A stretch of DNA of 64,000 bases from Geomonas diazotrophica (GTDB taxonomy: Bacteria; Desulfobacterota; Desulfuromonadia; Geobacterales; Geobacteraceae). The stretch lies in the NCBI RefSeq assembly GCF_018919385.1, contig NZ_JAHLMF010000008.1, positions 186,001-250,000 on the forward strand, written 5' to 3'. The position numbers and the translations under genes were made by a program. Positions 61,639-64,000 of the stretch are shown piece after piece. Each line of letters starts with the position of its first letter. Within the stretch, counting starts at the first letter, position 1. Under the pieces are notes generated by a model that did no database searches, was not told where the DNA came from, and saw only the letters and a list, made by a program, of their open reading frames with translations.

Positions 61639-62928
61639 TCACTCCTCCTTCCCTTTGAGAAAGCCGGTGATGGCGGAGACCACGTCGGGGTTGAACATGT
61701 TGCCCATGTGTCCGCCGCTTGGGAAGATCCATGCCCGGTCGTCGAAGACCCGTTCCAGGTACTCGATGTCCCCGGACACCAGGATGATGTCGTCCTCGTT
61801 GTGGATGAGACCGAACTTCCTGGACCCCTTCAGGTACCCCTCGAGCGAGCGCAGGGTTTCCCGCCGCAGCAAGGCCTCCCGGGTCAAACCCGGCTCCATC
61901 TTCTGGTAGTGCGGGAAAAGCCACTGTTCGAAATAGTCGACGAAGCTCGTCTTGTAGGCAACGATGGCGTAGCGGGTGAGCGAGGTGGTCGAGGTGAGAC
62001 GGACGTTTTTGGGGACGATGTAGCCGCCGCCGTTCATCACGTCAGCCGTGAAGATCATGTCAGCGGCGTTCATGCGCGCGGTGAGGCCGATGAGGGCAGC
62101 CAGATTGCTCTCGCTGGGCTGCATCCGCTTGTAGGTGCGGTACATCGATTCGCCGCTAAGCCCCCCCGGCTCCCAGGCCTCGGCAAGGTGCATGGTTTGG
62201 CTGAAGACGCCGCGAAACCAGTTGTCGAAGTTGTCCATCCCTCCCGGGACGTTCTCCACCAGCAGCCGGTCCAGGGCCGATACCGAGTCGTACAGGCAGA
62301 CCGGCGGGTTGATCAGGAGCACGCGCCTGAAGTTGAAGCGATGTTCCTGGTCGTCGAGTTTCGCGACGAAGGCGGCGTCAAAGCCCCCAAGGCTGTACCC
62401 GGCGAGCATGAAATGGGAGACGTCGACACGTTTGCGGACCTTCTGGTAGGCGAGATCCATCACCCGGTACAGGTCCTTGGCGTCGTCGGTGGCGATGCCG
62501 GGGAGCCCGCTGGCCGCGTTCACCACGAAGTCCATGTGGGTCGGCGAGGTGAGCGAGATGACGTGGAATCCCGCCTGGTACAGCACCTTCTGCAGCTTCA
62601 ACATGCGCGGGACGTCGAAACGGGAACCGGAACCCGCGATCAGGAAAACCAGCGGGGCCTTGTGATCCTGGGCCACCAGCGAGCAGACCAGCCCGTTTTC
62701 GTACCAGAAGACCTCGGGTATCTCCCGCTTCGGGAAGGGTCGGACCACGAACTCGTGGACCGGGACCTCGTCGGGTAGCCGGACCTCGAATTCCTTCGGG
62801 AGCTCCATGACCGTCGCCTCGTAGGGGTTCACGAAGGGGTAGAAGTAGGATTGCGGTGGCGCCGCGGCGGCAGGCCGGGCGGCAAGGAAGGAAAGAAGCA
62901 GCAGAGTCAGCGCCAGTAAGCGTTTCAT
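61639..62928 (-). CDS. Exported alpha/beta-hydrolase
   Basis: 429-residue serine hydrolase-like protein. A signal peptide covers about 1-23. The nucleophile elbow GYSLGG (about 174-179), the acid in NEDDII and the His in GGHMGN form a plausible triad, and an early oxyanion stretch reads IAGSGSRFD. It is most likely periplasmic or outer-membrane associated and may act on a lipid. It lies directly upstream of mlaA (two bases), so a role in envelope lipid turnover is plausible though unproven. GGAGG is seen upstream of the ATG. Confidence 0.83.
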   Translation of the reverse strand: MKRLLALTLLLLSFLAARPAAAAPPQSYFYPFVNPYEATVMELPKEFEVRLPDEVPVHEFVVRPFPKREIPEVFWYENGLVCSLVAQDHKAPLVFLIAGSGSRFDVPRMLKLQKVLYQAGFHVISLTSPTHMDFVVNAASGLPGIATDDAKDLYRVMDLAYQKVRKRVDVSHFMLAGYSLGGFDAAFVAKLDDQEHRFNFRRVLLINPPVCLYDSVSALDRLLVENVPGGMDNFDNWFRGVFSQTMHLAEAWEPGGLSGESMYRTYKRMQPSESNLAALIGLTARMNAADMIFTADVMNGGGYIVPKNVRLTSTTSLTRYAIVAYKTSFVDYFEQWLFPHYQKMEPGLTREALLRRETLRSLEGYLKGSRKFGLIHNEDDIILVSGDIEYLERVFDDRAWIFPSGGHMGNMFNPDVVSAITGFLKGKEE

Positions 62929-62951
62929 GAAGACCTCCCTACTGCCGGCCG

Positions 62952-63938
62952 CTAAGGTATCAGGCCGGACTCTTTGAAGTAGCGTGCCGCCCCCGGATGC
63001 AGAGGAATGGCGGTGACACGAGCGGCCTGCTCCGGTGTCAGATCCTGAAAGATCGGATGCTGGCGCCGGAACAGGTCGAGGTTCCCGAGTATCTCGCGTA
63101 CGACATGGTACACGGACTCGTCAGACTGGTCGGCAGTGGTGAACAAGACGGTACGAACGCCGAGACTTTGCACCGCGCCAGCGGTCTGCACGTTGGGGTA
63201 GAACCGGGTGGGGATGAGAACCGGGGCGAGGAGCGGGTTGTTGGCCGTCACCTGCCTGATCAGCCCTTCGTCCAGCGGAACCAGGAGCACCTTGCGTTGT
63301 CCAGCACTCGCCTCCAGAACCGTCAGGTTCGGATGCCCGACGATGCAGAGGTAGGCGTCGATGTCCCCTTTTTGCAGCAGTTCCGGAGCGATCGCCGTAG
63401 AGTGCTCGGTGTTGATCACCTCCCCGGGATTGAGGCCGGACATCTGCAACAATGCGCTGGCGTACGTGTTGTCGATGGAGCCGGGGGCGCCGATGTTGAG
63501 CCTTTTCCCCTTCAGGTCCGAGACGCGCTTTATGCCGCTGTCCACCGCCGCAACGATGGTGACCGTTGCGGGATAGAGCCCGAGGACGGCCCGCAGTCCC
63601 CCTCTCGCCTTCCCCTCCCATGGACGCACACCCTGCATCGCCCTCTTCAGAAGTTCGGTTTCGGCGATGCCGAAAGCCGCCCTTCCCTCGGCGACGGCGT
63701 CGATGTTGGCCACCGACCCGGCCGAAGCGACGGTGGCGAGTCTCATGCCGTACACCGCGCTCTTCTTGTTGAAGATCTTGGCCACGGCACTGGCAGCGGC
63801 GTAGTAGGAACTGGTGGTGGTTCCCGAAGAGATGGAGAGGGGTTTGACGGTGCCGCACAGGGCACGGGGGACCGGGAAAAGTAGTGCTGCAGCAGCGGCC
63901 AGCAACACCAGGCGTGCGACCTGTCGGGAAAAGTGCAT
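62952..63938 (-). CDS. TAXI-family TRAP transporter solute-binding protein
   Basis: 328-residue periplasmic binding protein. A signal peptide (about 1-27) is followed by the TAXI hallmark LSISSGTTTSSYYAAASAVAKIFN. Later come AEGRAAFGIAETELLKRA, KGKRLNIGAPGSIDN and the PTRFYPNVQTAG segment. The TAXI family supplies substrates (often carboxylates or amino acids such as glutamate) to TRAP membrane subunits. No dctQM genes lie in the window. ATG 63938 has GGAGGAG four bases upstream. It precedes the alpha/beta-hydrolase by 23 bases and so probably starts the operon. Confidence 0.9.
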   Translation of the reverse strand: MHFSRQVARLVLLAAAAALLFPVPRALCGTVKPLSISSGTTTSSYYAAASAVAKIFNKKSAVYGMRLATVASAGSVANIDAVAEGRAAFGIAETELLKRAMQGVRPWEGKARGGLRAVLGLYPATVTIVAAVDSGIKRVSDLKGKRLNIGAPGSIDNTYASALLQMSGLNPGEVINTEHSTAIAPELLQKGDIDAYLCIVGHPNLTVLEASAGQRKVLLVPLDEGLIRQVTANNPLLAPVLIPTRFYPNVQTAGAVQSLGVRTVLFTTADQSDESVYHVVREILGNLDLFRRQHPIFQDLTPEQAARVTAIPLHPGAARYFKESGLIP

Positions 63939-64000
63939 ATGCTCCTCCAGATAACCGGATTTAAGCAACAAGCCTTAGTTATACCAAAATTTCCTACGTG
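63939..64000. other. Upstream region of the TAXI gene, cut by the window end
   Basis: 62 bases with an A/T-rich stretch that could be its promoter; too short to judge. Confidence 0.3.

Overview
The window looks like chromosomal DNA from a Geobacteraceae bacterium (Geobacter, Geomonas or Citrifermentans type); this placement is inferred. The evidence is high GC, a 12-haem triheme-repeat cytochrome, a second multihaem cytochrome, MglA-like GTPase and SPOR-protein genes, many PAS-type sensor kinases, rubrerythrin-type peroxide-defence genes and dispersed palindromes of a kind common in that family. I see no rRNA, insertion sequence, prophage or CRISPR array. Almost all of the window is ordinary core genome. 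The accessory interest is concentrated at 45.9-58.5 kb.

Layout. 0-4.6 kb (minus strand): a cut-off cytidylate-kinase-like gene, rubrerythrin, then a tight run of SPOR protein, helical-repeat protein, MglA-like GTPase and MgtC-type membrane protein. 4.7-10.3 kb (minus): an EF-G paralogue and the cofactor genes nadC-birA-coaX. 10.4-14.5 kb: a dodecahaem cytochrome with its own promoter and terminator, DUF72, a secreted intradiol-dioxygenase-like protein, YaeQ and a YkgJ-type cysteine-cluster protein. 14.6-23.1 kb (minus): purB, an MscS channel, purL (with fused PurS-like modules), purQ, purF and pyrE. 23.2-26.2 kb: an MBL hydrolase and a sensor kinase. 26.4-30.2 kb (plus): gap-pgk-tpiA-secG. 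30.2-31.8 kb: four tRNAs (two identical Leu-GAG, one Leu-CAG, one Ala-GGC) and a ferritin-like gene. 32.0-36.0 kb: two adjacent signalling kinases. 36.0-37.9 kb: a LysR regulator divergent from a YeiH-family transporter. 38.2-40.5 kb: a decayed cytochrome scrap, DinB, GNAT and a cysteine desulfurase. 40.6-44.0 kb (minus): assimilatory sulfate operon cysH-cysD-cysN. 44.3-53.6 kb: a MATE transporter, a large unrecognised protein and a MacAB/TolC-like exporter operon. 53.8-58.5 kb: an EF-hand protein, a probable selenocysteine rhodanese and a multihaem cytochrome. 58.6-64 kb: an old-yellow-enzyme homologue and a cell-envelope operon (TAXI binding protein, alpha/beta hydrolase, MlaA, unknown).

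The most interesting locus is 54,685-56,076. Two rhodanese-like open frames lie in the same frame and are separated only by a TGA. Read through, they give one exported protein of 463 residues with a single CXXCH haem motif and three rhodanese domains. The TGA falls in the active-site loop of the first domain, as C-x4-U. A perfect 7-bp hairpin with a GU-containing loop follows at the spacing expected for a bacterial SECIS. I read this as a haem-containing triple-rhodanese selenoprotein. It lies 77 bp upstream of a 9-haem (possibly 10-haem) cytochrome, which suggests an envelope redox module acting on sulfur, selenium or tellurium species. The protein at 45.9-48.9 kb (994 residues) is the largest gene I could not assign.
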